A DNA stretch of 64,000 nucleotides from Defluviitaleaceae bacterium (GCA_009779835.1 WRBD01000003.1:1-64000), one strand, 5' to 3'. Numbered from the stretch's first letter, positions 27,113-37,760 are shown. Notes: generated by a model not told the origin, from the letters alone. A program made the numbers and translations.

Positions 27113-29070
27113 GTATAGTGCGAATAAAAGAACTTGTGGCAACGCTTAACGAAGCTAACCGTGCATATTATCAAGAGGACAGAGAAATAATTTCCAACCT
27201 TGAGTATGATAATTTGTACGACGAGCTTGTTCGTCTTGAAAAAGAAACCGGCGTGCGACTTGCGGGAAGCCCAACCCGCAAAGTTGGTTACGAGGTTGTA
27301 AGCAACTTAAAAAAATCACCGCATGATGTACCTATGCTTTCTTTGGACAAAACAAAAGAACCGGAAGCACTTTCCGCTTTTCTTGGAGAGTATAATGGAT
27401 TGCTTTCATGGAAGCTTGACGGTCTTACAGTTGTTTTGAAATACGACGACGGTGAATTACAGCAGGCTTTAACGCGCGGAAACGGTTATATCGGCGAGGA
27501 CATAACACATAATGCGCGTGTTTTTCGCAATGTGCCGCTAACTGTGCCGTACAAAGGAAAATTTGATTTGCGCGGCGAAGCTGTTATTTCCATTGCAGAT
27601 TTTGAAGATATAAACGAACTTGAAGAGAATAAATATAAAAACCCAAGAAATTTATGTAGCGGGGCTGTCCGTCAGCTAAACAGTGAGACGGCGGCGAAAC
27701 GGCGGGTTCTTTTTTTTGCGTTTTCATTGAAAACAGATGAAGTATTTGAGAAAAAATCAGAACAACTTGCGTGGCTTGACGCACAAGGTTTTGAAATTGC
27801 AGAATATGAAATTGTTACTGCGAAAAATGTGGCGCAAGCCGTGGCGAAATTCAAAGAAAAAATTACCGCCGCGTCCGTTATGTCGGACGGGCTTGTGCTT
27901 ACTTATGACGATATCGCGTACAGCGAGTCGCTTGGGTCTACATCGAAATTTCCGCGTGACAGCGTGGCGTTTAAATGGGCTGATGAAATTGCGGAAACTA
28001 CATTAATTAAAGTAGAATGGGGAACTTCACGAACGGGACTGATTAATCCCGTCGCGATTTTTGAACCCGTGGAAATTGAAGGGACGCAGGTGAGCCGCGC
28101 AAGCCTTCACAATGTGAGCATTTTACGCGGGCTTGGCTTGTGCGAGGGCGACAGAATCAGCGTATACAAGGCGAATATGATTATCCCGCAAGTTGCGGAG
28201 AATCTAAGCCGCAGCGACGCATACGAAAATATTTTAATCCCCTCGAATTGCCCTGTTTGCAACGGTGAAACGGAAATTCGTCAAAGCTCGCCGGACGACC
28301 CGGAAACCCTTTACTGCACAAATCCAAGCTGCGACGCACAGCAAGTTCGCGCACTTGCGCATTTTGTAAGCCGCGACGCGTTAAACATTGGCGGTTTGTC
28401 CGAGCAGACGCTGGAAAAATTAATCGGCGGCGGAATGATTACTGATTTTGGGGATTTATTCAGTCTTGCGAAATTTGAAAATGAAATCAAAAAGATGGAA
28501 GGTTTCGGGCAAAAATCTTATGATAATTTAATAAACAGCATTGAAACGGCAAAAGATGTTGAGCTTCCCAATTTCATTTACGCGTTGGGAATTCGCCATG
28601 TGGGGCTTGCGAACGCAAAACTTCTGTGTAAATTTTTCAAGCATGACGCGCAAGAAATCACTGAGGCTTGCAAAAATGAAAGCTACATGGAAACGCTTTC
28701 CGAAATAAAAGGTTTCGGAGAAGCAATTTCACACAGCTTGCATGTTTATTTTTCGCAGGAAAAGAATTTTAACCTTTTTTCGCGCACGTTAGAAATTTTA
28801 CGAATCAAAACCCCCGCCGAATCCGCGGGCGAAAAACCGTTAGATGGTTTAACTTTTGTAATAACCGGTGACGTAACGCAATTCAAAAATCGCAAAGAAT
28901 TACAAACGTACATCGAAAATGCGGGCGGACGCGTAACAAACAGCGTCACCGCGAAAACATCTTTTTTAATTAACAACGATGCGCATTCGTCTTCGTCAAA
29001 AAATAAAAAAGCCGCACAACTCGGCGTTCCTGTCATAACGGAAGCTGACTTATGCGATAAAATAGAATAG
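27109..29070 (+). CDS. ligA: NAD-dependent DNA ligase
   Basis: 653 residues, full length. Domains in order: Ia (about 1-65), adenylation domain with the nucleotidyl-lysine Lys102 in WKLDG and RGNGYIGEDIT, OB fold with AFKWADE, a four-cysteine zinc finger (CPVCN and CTNPSCD), helix-hairpin-helix domain with GFGQKSYDNLI, and a C-terminal BRCT domain (about 575-650). The usual K(I/V)DG motif is KLDG here. Overlaps the LCP gene by ATGA. Confidence 0.95.
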   Translation: MSIVRIKELVATLNEANRAYYQEDREIISNLEYDNLYDELVRLEKETGVRLAGSPTRKVGYEVVSNLKKSPHDVPMLSLDKTKEPEALSAFLGEYNGLLSWKLDGLTVVLKYDDGELQQALTRGNGYIGEDITHNARVFRNVPLTVPYKGKFDLRGEAVISIADFEDINELEENKYKNPRNLCSGAVRQLNSETAAKRRVLFFAFSLKTDEVFEKKSEQLAWLDAQGFEIAEYEIVTAKNVAQAVAKFKEKITAASVMSDGLVLTYDDIAYSESLGSTSKFPRDSVAFKWADEIAETTLIKVEWGTSRTGLINPVAIFEPVEIEGTQVSRASLHNVSILRGLGLCEGDRISVYKANMIIPQVAENLSRSDAYENILIPSNCPVCNGETEIRQSSPDDPETLYCTNPSCDAQQVRALAHFVSRDALNIGGLSEQTLEKLIGGGMITDFGDLFSLAKFENEIKKMEGFGQKSYDNLINSIETAKDVELPNFIYALGIRHVGLANAKLLCKFFKHDAQEITEACKNESYMETLSEIKGFGEAISHSLHVYFSQEKNFNLFSRTLEILRIKTPAESAGEKPLDGLTFVITGDVTQFKNRKELQTYIENAGGRVTNSVTAKTSFLINNDAHSSSSKNKKAAQLGVPVITEADLCDKIE

Positions 29071-29075
29071 CCGCG

Positions 29076-29097
29076 CAATAGGGGCTTAGCCCTATTG
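29076..29097 (+). repeat. Hairpin between ligA and the degV-family gene
   Basis: CAATAGGG (29076-29083) and CCCTATTG (29090-29097) form a perfect 8-bp stem with a 6-base loop. AAAAGGAGG, the ribosome site of the next gene, follows immediately. No T-run, so a weak terminator at best. It could affect translation of the next gene. Confidence 0.5.
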
Positions 29098-29113
29098 AAA
29101 AGGAGGAAGTAAA

Positions 29114-29953
29114 ATGATAAAAATTATTACAGACACAGCATCCGACATCACATTAAAACAGGCAAATCAAATGGATATCACTGTGCTTCCAATTTCAATT
29201 GCATTTGATGAAGGGCCGTACAATCAATTTGAAGACGAAGAATTTACGCAGTTTTACGAAAAACTTGAAAGTTCCGAAAAATCTCCCACAACTAGTTTAA
29301 TTTCTCCGGGAGAATACTTAGATTTTTTTGAAAAGGCAAAAGAAAACGGTGACAGCGTTATCGTAATTCCAATTTCGTCAAAATTAAGCGGTTCTTTTCA
29401 GTCGGCGGAGCTTGCAAAAAACATGTCCGAGTATGACAACATTCACATAATTGACGCGCATCAAGTTGTAATCGGGCAGCGTTTGCTGGTGGAACACGCC
29501 GTTCGGCTACGCGACGAGAAAAAAAGCGTCGAAGAAATAGTCGCCGCTGTTACAGACGTAAGCAAGCGAATTCGTTTGTACGCAAAACTGGACACCTTGA
29601 AGTACTTGGTTAAAGGCGGACGAATCTCTAAAACAGCAGGATTCATGGGTACTACATTAAACATAAAACCCCTTGTAAGCCTGCAAAACGGTTCTGTCAG
29701 CGCGGTTGGAAAAGCAAGAGGTCGAGACGGTGCGAATAAAGCGTTACTTAAATTTATAAATAATGATTTTAACCCCGACCCAGCGTTTCCGTTTTGCTTT
29801 GGTTACACAAGTAGCAGAGAATTAATGGATGTTTTTGCAGACTTGGCAATAACCGAATTAAAATTATCATCTGTGAATATTTACCCGATAGGCGGTGTAA
29901 TTGGAACGCATGTTGGACCAAGTGGTGTTGCGGCTGTTTGGGTGGAAAAATAA
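29114..29953 (+). CDS. DegV-family fatty-acid-binding protein
   Basis: 279 residues, standard length. It begins IKIITDTASDITLKQA, with TSLISPGEYLDFF (lipid carboxylate-binding loop), IPISSKLSGSFQSA, LDTLKYLVKGGRIS and a C-terminal GGVIGTHVGPSGVAAVW, all family hallmarks. DegV (FakB-like) proteins bind fatty acids; with a FakA kinase they incorporate exogenous fatty acids. No fakA is visible here. GGAGG lies before the ATG. Confidence 0.93.
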   Translation: MIKIITDTASDITLKQANQMDITVLPISIAFDEGPYNQFEDEEFTQFYEKLESSEKSPTTSLISPGEYLDFFEKAKENGDSVIVIPISSKLSGSFQSAELAKNMSEYDNIHIIDAHQVVIGQRLLVEHAVRLRDEKKSVEEIVAAVTDVSKRIRLYAKLDTLKYLVKGGRISKTAGFMGTTLNIKPLVSLQNGSVSAVGKARGRDGANKALLKFINNDFNPDPAFPFCFGYTSSRELMDVFADLAITELKLSSVNIYPIGGVIGTHVGPSGVAAVWVEK

Positions 29954-29984
29954 TTAATAAATTAATATAAAGGGGGTTTTTTAG

Positions 29985-32213
29985 TTGAAACTAAAAACCA
30001 GAATTATCAGCGGGTTGTTTTGTATTTATATGCTGGCTGCTATCATCGGAGCTGTCAGTATTTTTACCAACCTGCGCTCTCAGTCCATGTCTATGCGGCT
30101 GAATGTACTTATTGACTTGGATTCTTCCGCAATGGATGTGCTGGAAGATATCCTTATTTGGCGTTATGAATTGGTGTCTGCGATTGTTTTTGACACAGCT
30201 TTTACAAACTCGCTTGACGCTTCACACAGCGCGTACGGCGCGTGGCGTGCAAGCACGAACCCCACTCGGATTCGCGATGCCGCGGGTAATCCCGATGCCG
30301 AAATAAACCGTCTAGCCGCACTTTTGGACGCATCAAATGAAAAAATGCACACAGAAACCCTGCGACTTATAGCGGCACAGCGTGAGGGTAGAATAAACAC
30401 GGCTTTGTTAAGCCGCGACTTAGAACAAGTGGTTCTGCCGCTTACCGACGAATCCATTTCCCATTTACAAGCGTTAAGCGAACACTATCACGAGCTGGTA
30501 TACGACCAGTACAAAGCGATTGAGCAATACCAAGCGAGCTCCATTAATATTATCATTGTAATTTGTGCTGTCGGGGCGGTATTATTCTTGATTTTCAGCT
30601 ACATGACAGTAAACTCTGTAATTAAGCCTATTAAGCAGATTGCCGATGCCGCTTCCGAAGTTGCGGAAGGAAGAATGAATGTAAACCTTGCATACAACGT
30701 AGACGACGAAATAGGTTTTCTTACCCAAAATGTCCACAGCCTTGTGGGTGTAATAAGAAACATGGTTGACGACTTAACCCGGGCTTACAATGAATTTATA
30801 GTTGTCGGAAACGTGAACTACACAATAGATGAACGCGGCTATCAAAATTCATTCGGTGAAGCGATTGAACTTGTAAACAAACTTCTTTCGCAAACATCGA
30901 AGGACATTATGAATTTGGGAACGATTGTCGGAAAAGTAAGCGAAGGGGATTTCAATGTACACCTGGACACGAAAGGTTGGCCCGGCGACTGGGCTGCCTT
31001 GCCGGGAAGCGTGAACAGCCTTGCGGATAATTTACAGGCCATAAACACCGAAGTAAGCGGAATGATTGGCGCGGCGGCAGTCAAAGGCAATCTAAGCTTC
31101 CATATCAACGCAAATAAATATAACGGCGACTGGCGCGGAATTATGGCGGGGCTTAACCGCTTTACCGAAGCTGTGAACGCACCCATTGCGGAAATAAGAA
31201 AATCCATATCTGTTTTGAATTCGGGAAGCTTTAACCCGCCGCCTGTTACGGGGAATTATGCCGGCGATTTCCTTGCGATTAAAAACGATTTTAACGATTA
31301 TGTACACGAGCTTCCCATATATATGAGGGAAATAAGCGACTGCCTTGGCGCGATTGCCGACGGCGACCTGACGCGTACCATTACTATGAACCTTGACGGC
31401 GATTACAGCCATATTAAACAATCGGTTAATAATATAGCCCAAAACCTGCACAAAACCATGTCTGAAATATCATCAGCAGCCGAACAGGTTTTATCAGGTT
31501 CAAGGCAAATTTCCACAAGCGCGATGGATTTGTCAAATGGTGCACAAGACCAAGCAAGCGCGGTTCAACAACTTAACGCCTCAATTGACATGATTAGCGA
31601 ACAAACCAAGCAAAACGCGGAAAACGCCGTAGAAGCAAGCGGGCTTTCCAACAAATCCACAACCAACGCAAACGAAGGTAACGAAGCAATGAAACAAATG
31701 TTGGTTGCAATGACGCAAATTAAAGAAGCATCGGGCAACATTTCCAAAATTATAAAGGTCATTCAAGATATTGCTTTCCAAACCAACTTACTTGCGCTTA
31801 ACGCCGCCGTAGAAGCCGCCCGCGCAGGCGAACACGGCAGAGGTTTCAGTGTGGTTGCGGAAGAAGTTCGCAGTCTTGCGGGGCGCAGTCAAAAAGCTGC
31901 GGTTGAAACAACAGAGCTTATCGAAGATTCCATCAATCGCGTTGAAGCAGGTTCCGGCATTGCGGAATCTACATCTGCATCTCTAGATACCATCGTAAAG
32001 AACGCCGGGGAAGTTTTGGAGATTATAAACAATATTTCTAAATCCTCCGGTGAACAAGCGGAAGCAATCGCACAGGTAAGCGACGGTCTTATGCAAATTT
32101 CAAGAGTGGTGCAAAACAACTCCGCCGTTTCGGAAGAAACCGCCGCCGCTTCACAAGAATTGGCTTCACAAGCGGAAATACTCCAACAATTGGTTAAATT
32201 TTTTAGGCTGTAA
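29985..32213 (+). CDS. Methyl-accepting chemotaxis protein with poly-HAMP-like linker
   Basis: 742 residues, TTG start with AAAGGGGG upstream. Membrane helices at about 8-28 and 186-206 enclose a sensor of about 155 residues predicted to be a four-helix bundle. A HAMP domain follows ([22 protein letters not shown]), then about 230 residues with repeated 'G.L/F...GDW...LP/MAGLNS..' units, likely tandem HAMP-like modules. The signalling hairpin tip is [20 protein letters not shown] (about 596-615). No CheR-tethering pentapeptide at the C-terminus. It is 13 bases from a TRAP-type binding lipoprotein that may present its ligand. Confidence 0.92.
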   Translation: MKLKTRIISGLFCIYMLAAIIGAVSIFTNLRSQSMSMRLNVLIDLDSSAMDVLEDILIWRYELVSAIVFDTAFTNSLDASHSAYGAWRASTNPTRIRDAAGNPDAEINRLAALLDASNEKMHTETLRLIAAQREGRINTALLSRDLEQVVLPLTDESISHLQALSEHYHELVYDQYKAIEQYQASSINIIIVICAVGAVLFLIFSYMTVNSVIKPIKQIADAASEVAEGRMNVNLAYNVDDEIGFLTQNVHSLVGVIRNMVDDLTRAYNEFIVVGNVNYTIDERGYQNSFGEAIELVNKLLSQTSKDIMNLGTIVGKVSEGDFNVHLDTKGWPGDWAALPGSVNSLADNLQAINTEVSGMIGAAAVKGNLSFHINANKYNGDWRGIMAGLNRFTEAVNAPIAEIRKSISVLNSGSFNPPPVTGNYAGDFLAIKNDFNDYVHELPIYMREISDCLGAIADGDLTRTITMNLDGDYSHIKQSVNNIAQNLHKTMSEISSAAEQVLSGSRQISTSAMDLSNGAQDQASAVQQLNASIDMISEQTKQNAENAVEASGLSNKSTTNANEGNEAMKQMLVAMTQIKEASGNISKIIKVIQDIAFQTNLLALNAAVEAARAGEHGRGFSVVAEEVRSLAGRSQKAAVETTELIEDSINRVEAGSGIAESTSASLDTIVKNAGEVLEIINNISKSSGEQAEAIAQVSDGLMQISRVVQNNSAVSEETAAASQELASQAEILQQLVKFFRL

Positions 32214-32226
32214 AGGAGAGGGCATA

Positions 32227-33381
32227 ATGAAAAAAATATTTACTTTATTGATACTGCTGTTTGCTTTTGCCGGTTGTACAGACGATGCGTACAGAGAGCC
32301 TGTCGAAAGTACAAGGCAGAGCCGTGACTCAATAGCCGCGGCAAGCGCACGAACATTGGATGAATACTTGCGTACAAACACAAGCCCCGCCGCCGCTACG
32401 CAATTGGAAGAAGACGTTACTTTCCGAATAACCGACGACGGCACGATTATGTTTAATGTTCTGCACATGATGAGTGAAGAACACACTATGCATCAAGGAC
32501 TTTTATTGTTCAAAGAGGAAGTCGAAACCCGCACAAACGGTGCGATTACCGTGGAAGTGCTGGCAAATTCCCCCGGCGATGCTACGCTTATTGAATTGGT
32601 TAACTCAAATCAGGCGGATGCCGCAGTTGTTACAATATTAGGTGCGTGGGGAACTATAAACGAACTGGCAAATTTTGAGTCATTGCCTTTTGTGTTCAGT
32701 AGCTACGAAGAGGCTTGGGCGGCTTATGAAGGCGAGTTGGGTGATTGGGTTACTCAAAATGTAATAGTACCCAGCGGAGCAATGGCTCTTGCGTATTGGA
32801 CAAACGGCTTGCGTCATTTCACCAATAATGTAAGACCTATTCTTGTGCCGGAAGACATGGCGGGTTTGATAATGCGCAGTCCTCAAGCACCGACACACTT
32901 GGCAATGTACGAGGCATTCGGCGCGGCATCAATGTCAATGCCGTTCGGACAGTTGCGTGAAGCTTTGGCGGACGGTCGTGCGGAGGGACAAGATAACCCC
33001 ATCGGACAAATTCACACAGGGCGGTTGTTTGAAGTACAGGATTATATGTCGATGAGTTATCATATGTACTCGACAATGCCGTTTATAGTTTCCGTGGAAT
33101 TATGGAACTCATTAACAGAGGAACAGCAACAAATTCTTGTTGAAGCCGGAAGGCTTGCAGGTAGATACCAAGGTGAGCTTGCAGTAGAACTGGAAACACG
33201 CCAGCTTGAAGAAATTCTTGCATCAGGAACCCAAGTTGTAACGGTAGATACCGCACCATTTGCAAACGCAGTAGAACACATTTGGATAGACCATATCGAA
33301 AGATTCGGCAACGATTTTGTAACACTCGCAAGCCGTTATATCAGCGACACAAACTCACTTGCACACAGGTTTGCGGGGTAG
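32227..33381 (+). CDS. TRAP-type (DctP) solute-binding lipoprotein without transporter partners
   Basis: 384 residues. Lipoprotein signal MKKIFTLLILLFAFAGC with cysteine at 17. The DctP-family fold runs from about 80 to 375, with HTMHQGLLLFKEEVETRTNG, a carboxylate-binding arginine in LIMRSPQAPTHLAMYEAFGA, and LWNSLTEEQQQILVEAGRLAG. Normally it would work with DctQ and DctM membrane subunits for organic acids; neither is adjacent. Flanked by a chemoreceptor and a hybrid kinase, so I infer a sensory role. Ligand unknown. Confidence 0.88.
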   Translation: MKKIFTLLILLFAFAGCTDDAYREPVESTRQSRDSIAAASARTLDEYLRTNTSPAAATQLEEDVTFRITDDGTIMFNVLHMMSEEHTMHQGLLLFKEEVETRTNGAITVEVLANSPGDATLIELVNSNQADAAVVTILGAWGTINELANFESLPFVFSSYEEAWAAYEGELGDWVTQNVIVPSGAMALAYWTNGLRHFTNNVRPILVPEDMAGLIMRSPQAPTHLAMYEAFGAASMSMPFGQLREALADGRAEGQDNPIGQIHTGRLFEVQDYMSMSYHMYSTMPFIVSVELWNSLTEEQQQILVEAGRLAGRYQGELAVELETRQLEEILASGTQVVTVDTAPFANAVEHIWIDHIERFGNDFVTLASRYISDTNSLAHRFAG

Positions 33382-33401
33382 GAACTAAAAATGTTTGATG
33401 T

Positions 33402-33430
33402 AAGGCTCTGTCTTTTTTAGATAGAGCCTT
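33402..33430 (+). terminator. Possible attenuator hairpin after the TRAP lipoprotein gene
   Basis: AAGGCTCTGTC (33402-33412) pairs with GATAGAGCCTT (33420-33430) with one G-T pair and a T-rich 7-base loop. No T-run follows the stem (GCCTTAAC), so termination would be weak. It sits in the 83-base gap before the hybrid kinase. Confidence 0.45.
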
Positions 33431-33464
33431 GCCTTAACAATAAATTCTTAGGTGTGGTAGATGT

Positions 33465-36400
33465 ATGAATGAAGGCAAAAACAAACTTGTTGTTCGTTTC
33501 AACAGGATAAATATTTTGTTTATTGTACTTATTCTTACCATAACGATTTTTGTTTGCGGTACAATGATTTATAATTTGACAGATGAAGCCGCTAGAGATT
33601 ATGTGCGTTTTTACACGCGGGATTCTGTGGACAGGCTTAATTCGCATTTGTATAAGGAAATTTCGTTGGTGCGACATATTTCACAGGCTCCCGAAATAAT
33701 CGAATGGTTCGCTGATGAAGACAATCCGGAAAAAAAAGCCGCCGCTTTACAAATAATGATGCTTTTTTCCGAAATGCTGCAAATTGATGGCATGTATTTT
33801 GCGATTTCGGAATCGCTTAATGAGTTTGCGACAGACAGCGATACATATTTTGAGAATTTTGCGCCGATTGACACGCTTGACCCGCAGAATACTTACGACA
33901 GATGGTTTTTTGACGCGGCTTTTTCGGTGTTTGATTTTACATTGAACCTTGATAAGTGCAAGGTTACGGATACACGTCGTATTTGGATTAATCATAAAGT
34001 TATGCAAAACGGAAATACAGTTGGGATAGTGTGTTCGGCGTTGCAGTTTGATGAAATTTTTCATGGTTTATTCGGGGCATATAATGAAAGAAGCGTGCGC
34101 GGTTTTGTAATTGACCACAGGGGAATTATTCAAATGGACAGCACCATTCCCGAACCGCTACTTGGAACCGCCGAAAATCCCCTCGCAAGAAGCGAAGTGC
34201 ATATTCTTTCCCTCAATTCCAACCCGAATTTTATTTCCACAATCAACAGACATCAACGAAACCCTGAAATATTTCAGGCGCAATTTACTGAGCCGGAAAT
34301 TATCAGGCTTTCCGATAGTGATTATCAGTATCTTTCCATTGCGCCGCTTCCGGGTACAAACTGGCTTGTTGTTACGTTTTACAGTTCTGCCGCGATTTTT
34401 AATATAATGAATGTTCTGCCGCCAATTATCGCGCTTATTTTAGCGTTTATGGTTTACGCGCTGGCTAATTCGATGTTAATAAAACGTTTAGCACTTAAAC
34501 CTTTAAATTTACTTACAAGAAGTGTTTCTCAATCCGTAAACGATATAAATAATATTTACGGCACAAACCGCGATGACGAAATAGGCAAGCTTGCGCGGGA
34601 GGTTAGGGAAACATGGGTTGAAATAAGACAGCGGGACATTCTTTTGCGGGCGGTAAACCAAGCGGCTACTTTATTACTTAACGACGAAGACACCGATTTT
34701 GAAAAAAGTTTATACGAAAGTATGGGCTTGATGGCAAAAGCGGTAAACGCTGACAGGGCTTATATATGGAAAAATTTTATTAAAGACGGCGAGTTGTATT
34801 CATCACAAATTTATGAATGGGTGGGTAAAGGGGTTCCGGTGCAGCCCGATGAATATACGCAAAATATTTTTTTACAAAAAAATATTCCCGACTGGGAGAT
34901 TATTTTATCGCGCGGTGAGTGTGTTAATAATTTTTCACGGGAAATGATGCCCGAAACTTGCGAATTTTTATCCGCAACGAATGTTCTTTCTGTTTTTGTC
35001 GCGCCTATTTTTATGCAGGAAAAATTTTGGGGGTTTGTCGGGTTTGACAATTGCAAAGAAGAAATGATTATGAGCGAAAACGAAGCGGCGATTATACGTT
35101 CGGGGTGTTCGTTGATAAGCAACGCGTTTTTGCGTAACGATGTAATGCGTAACCTGCATGAAACCACCGTTAAATTAGCATCTGCAAACCGTTCCAAGTC
35201 GGAATTTTTAGCGAATATGAGCCATGAAATCCGCACACCTATGAATAGCATCATCGGTTTTTCCGAACTGGCTTTGGACGATAACATTTCTGTAAAAACT
35301 CATGATTATCTCTCCAATATTCTTCAAAATTCCGAATGGCTTTTGCAAATTATTAATGATATTTTAGATATTTCAAAAATAGAAGCGGGCAGAATGGAAC
35401 TTGAAAGCATCCCGTTTGATTTACATGAAATTTTTGAATCATGCCGCATGACAATTGTTCCTAAAACCGTTGAGAAGGGCTTGCTTATATATTTTTACGC
35501 AGAACCGTCCGTTGGTAAAACGTTGTATGGTGACCCGACTAAACTTCGCCAAGCAATTTTAAATTTACTTTCCAACTCCGTAAAATTTACAAACAACGGA
35601 ATGATAAAACTTCATTCTGCAATTAGAGAAACTACTGAAGATTCCGTTACCATGAGTTTTGAAGTAAAGGACAGCGGCATCGGCATGACCGCCGAGCAAT
35701 TGCAAAAGATTTTTGAGCCGTTTACGCAAGCGGAAACAGGAATAACGCGAAAATACGGAGGCACAGGGCTTGGGCTTGCCATTTCAAAAAATATAATTGA
35801 AGCAATGGGCGGAAAGCTTTTAGCGGAAAGCACGCCCGGTGTCGGTAGCAAATTTAGTTTTGAACTTACTTTTTCCGCCGTAAATAAGGACGATGTATCC
35901 ATAGAAAGAGTCATCTACGATGATATTGAAAAACCGTTCTTTGACGGAGAAATTCTTTTGTGCGAAGACAATGTTTTGAATCAGCAGGTTATTTGCGAAC
36001 ACCTTGCGAGGGTCGGAATCAAAACCGTAATAGCGGAAAACGGAAAAATCGGCGTTGATTTAATTACGGAACGAATATTAAAAAATGAAAAGCAATTCGA
36101 TTTGGTTTTCATGGATATTCACATGCCTGTGATGGACGGCATCGAAGCCACTGAAAAAATTATTGAATTCAATATAAACATTCCCATAGTTGCTATCACC
36201 GCTAATATTATGAAAAACGATAAAAATATTTATGCTTCTTCAGGTATTAACGATTGTGTCGGCAAACCATTCACATCGCAGGAATTGTGGCGTTGCCTTA
36301 TGAAATATTTCAAGCCTGTTGCACGTAAAGTAATTTTAAATGGGCAAAGCGATGAAGCATTGATACAAAACATTATTAATTATTTTGTGAAAAATAACAG

Positions 36401-36872
36401 TGATAAAATTAATGAAATAAACAATGCGTTAAATTCGGGAGACATAAAACTCGCGCACAGATTAGTCCACACTCTGAAAAGCAACGCCGGACAGTTAAAT
36501 AAAACTTTATTGCAACTTTCCGCAGGTGAAGTGGAAGACCGTTTGAAGGATGGTGAAAATTTTGTACCCCCCAAGTTAATAAAAACGCTTGAAACGGAAT
36601 TAAACGCTGCACTTACGGAGCTTGCACCTTTGGTAAGCAAAGCGACTTTTGAAACAGCGAATATTATAGATAACTACGCCGCAAATAAAATTTTGGACGA
36701 ATTACATCCGCTTCTAAAAGAAAACAACTCCGATTGCCTTTCATTTATTGAAAAGCTCCGCGAAATACCCGGAAGCGATGAGTTAATTCAACAGATGGAT
36801 AATTTTGATTTTGAACTTGCCGAAAAAACACTTACCGAGTTAAAGAAAAAATTGGGAGGGATTTTAACATGA
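33465..36872 (+). CDS. Hybrid sensor histidine kinase (Cache-HAMP-GAF-HisKA-HATPase-REC-HPt)
   Basis: 1135 residues. Helices at about 16-37 and 315-337 enclose a large extracytoplasmic Cache-like sensor. Then HAMP (about 338-390), a GAF-like domain (about 400-560), HisKA with phospho-acceptor His587 in MSHEIRTPMN, HATPase with KYGGTGLGLAIS (about 763-774), a receiver with Asp884 in MDIHMPVMDG, and an HPt domain with His1002 in HRLVHTLKSNAGQL. A complete phosphorelay in one chain; the output regulator must be elsewhere. The stop overlaps the next lipoprotein gene by ATGA, coupling the two. Confidence 0.93.
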   Translation: MNEGKNKLVVRFNRINILFIVLILTITIFVCGTMIYNLTDEAARDYVRFYTRDSVDRLNSHLYKEISLVRHISQAPEIIEWFADEDNPEKKAAALQIMMLFSEMLQIDGMYFAISESLNEFATDSDTYFENFAPIDTLDPQNTYDRWFFDAAFSVFDFTLNLDKCKVTDTRRIWINHKVMQNGNTVGIVCSALQFDEIFHGLFGAYNERSVRGFVIDHRGIIQMDSTIPEPLLGTAENPLARSEVHILSLNSNPNFISTINRHQRNPEIFQAQFTEPEIIRLSDSDYQYLSIAPLPGTNWLVVTFYSSAAIFNIMNVLPPIIALILAFMVYALANSMLIKRLALKPLNLLTRSVSQSVNDINNIYGTNRDDEIGKLAREVRETWVEIRQRDILLRAVNQAATLLLNDEDTDFEKSLYESMGLMAKAVNADRAYIWKNFIKDGELYSSQIYEWVGKGVPVQPDEYTQNIFLQKNIPDWEIILSRGECVNNFSREMMPETCEFLSATNVLSVFVAPIFMQEKFWGFVGFDNCKEEMIMSENEAAIIRSGCSLISNAFLRNDVMRNLHETTVKLASANRSKSEFLANMSHEIRTPMNSIIGFSELALDDNISVKTHDYLSNILQNSEWLLQIINDILDISKIEAGRMELESIPFDLHEIFESCRMTIVPKTVEKGLLIYFYAEPSVGKTLYGDPTKLRQAILNLLSNSVKFTNNGMIKLHSAIRETTEDSVTMSFEVKDSGIGMTAEQLQKIFEPFTQAETGITRKYGGTGLGLAISKNIIEAMGGKLLAESTPGVGSKFSFELTFSAVNKDDVSIERVIYDDIEKPFFDGEILLCEDNVLNQQVICEHLARVGIKTVIAENGKIGVDLITERILKNEKQFDLVFMDIHMPVMDGIEATEKIIEFNINIPIVAITANIMKNDKNIYASSGINDCVGKPFTSQELWRCLMKYFKPVARKVILNGQSDEALIQNIINYFVKNNSDKINEINNALNSGDIKLAHRLVHTLKSNAGQLNKTLLQLSAGEVEDRLKDGENFVPPKLIKTLETELNAALTELAPLVSKATFETANIIDNYAANKILDELHPLLKENNSDCLSFIEKLREIPGSDELIQQMDNFDFELAEKTLTELKKKLGGILT

Positions 36873-37747
36873 AAATCAAACTGCTTTTTACGTTTTTAAT
36901 TGCTTGTTTTATACTCAGCGGATGCGGTCAAAAAGAACCTGATATTGTTATAGGAGCAAAGGATTTTACAGAGCAATATATTTTAGGAAATATGCTGGTG
37001 CGCCTCATTGAAGAAAACACAGATTTTACTGCCGAACTGAAAGTTGATATGGCGTCCGATGTACTTTTCGCAAGTATACGAACAGGCGTTGTTGATTTGT
37101 ATGTAGAATATACCGGTACTGTTTACGGCAGTTATCTAAGACATTCCGAAACACGACCCTCCGAAGAAGTTTATGATATTTCTGTAAACGAGCTTTGCGA
37201 AAGATACGGTTTACTAATGCTTAATTTGCTTGGCTTTAATAATACTTTCAGCCTGGCGGTAAGAAACGACACTGCAACAGAGAATAATCTCGTATCAATC
37301 TCGGATTTGGCGGAAATTTCGCACAATTTAATTTTTGGCGGCAGTGCCGAAATTTTATCGCGATTCGACGGTATTCCGAATTTGAAAAGGCTTTATAATA
37401 TGAACTTTCTTGATGAACTCGCAATGGACGGAATTTACCGCTACGATGCAATTGCAAACGATGAAATTCAAGTAGTTGAAGCATTTTCCACAGACGGAAT
37501 GCTTTTTGAGCATGAGCTTGTTGTTTTGGAAGACGATTTGGAATTCTTCCCGCCGTATTATGCCGCAATTATTATCCGCAGTGAAACATACGAACGTTTC
37601 CCCGGATTATCCGATATTCTTGACAAACTTACCGGCGTACTGACCGATGATGTTATGCGCAATCTAAATTATAGGGCAGATGTGCTTGGCAAATCACCCA
37701 GAGATATCGCGGAAGACTTTTTAAAGAGTAATAATTTCATACAGTGA
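36869..37747 (+). CDS. OpuAC/ProX-type solute-binding lipoprotein without transporter partners
   Basis: 292 residues. Signal MKIKLLFTFLIACFILSGC with lipobox cysteine at 19, then the OpuAC fold: IVIGAKDFTEQYILGNMLVRLIE, DLYVEYTGTVYGS, and YRADVLGKSPRDIAEDFL at the end. These are features of binding proteins for glycine betaine, choline or similar quaternary ammonium compounds. No ATPase or permease gene is adjacent. Its start overlaps the hybrid kinase stop, which suggests it supplies ligand to that kinase and not to a transporter. Confidence 0.87.
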   Translation: MKIKLLFTFLIACFILSGCGQKEPDIVIGAKDFTEQYILGNMLVRLIEENTDFTAELKVDMASDVLFASIRTGVVDLYVEYTGTVYGSYLRHSETRPSEEVYDISVNELCERYGLLMLNLLGFNNTFSLAVRNDTATENNLVSISDLAEISHNLIFGGSAEILSRFDGIPNLKRLYNMNFLDELAMDGIYRYDAIANDEIQVVEAFSTDGMLFEHELVVLEDDLEFFPPYYAAIIIRSETYERFPGLSDILDKLTGVLTDDVMRNLNYRADVLGKSPRDIAEDFLKSNNFIQ

Positions 37748-37760
37748 TAAAGTTTTTTAA

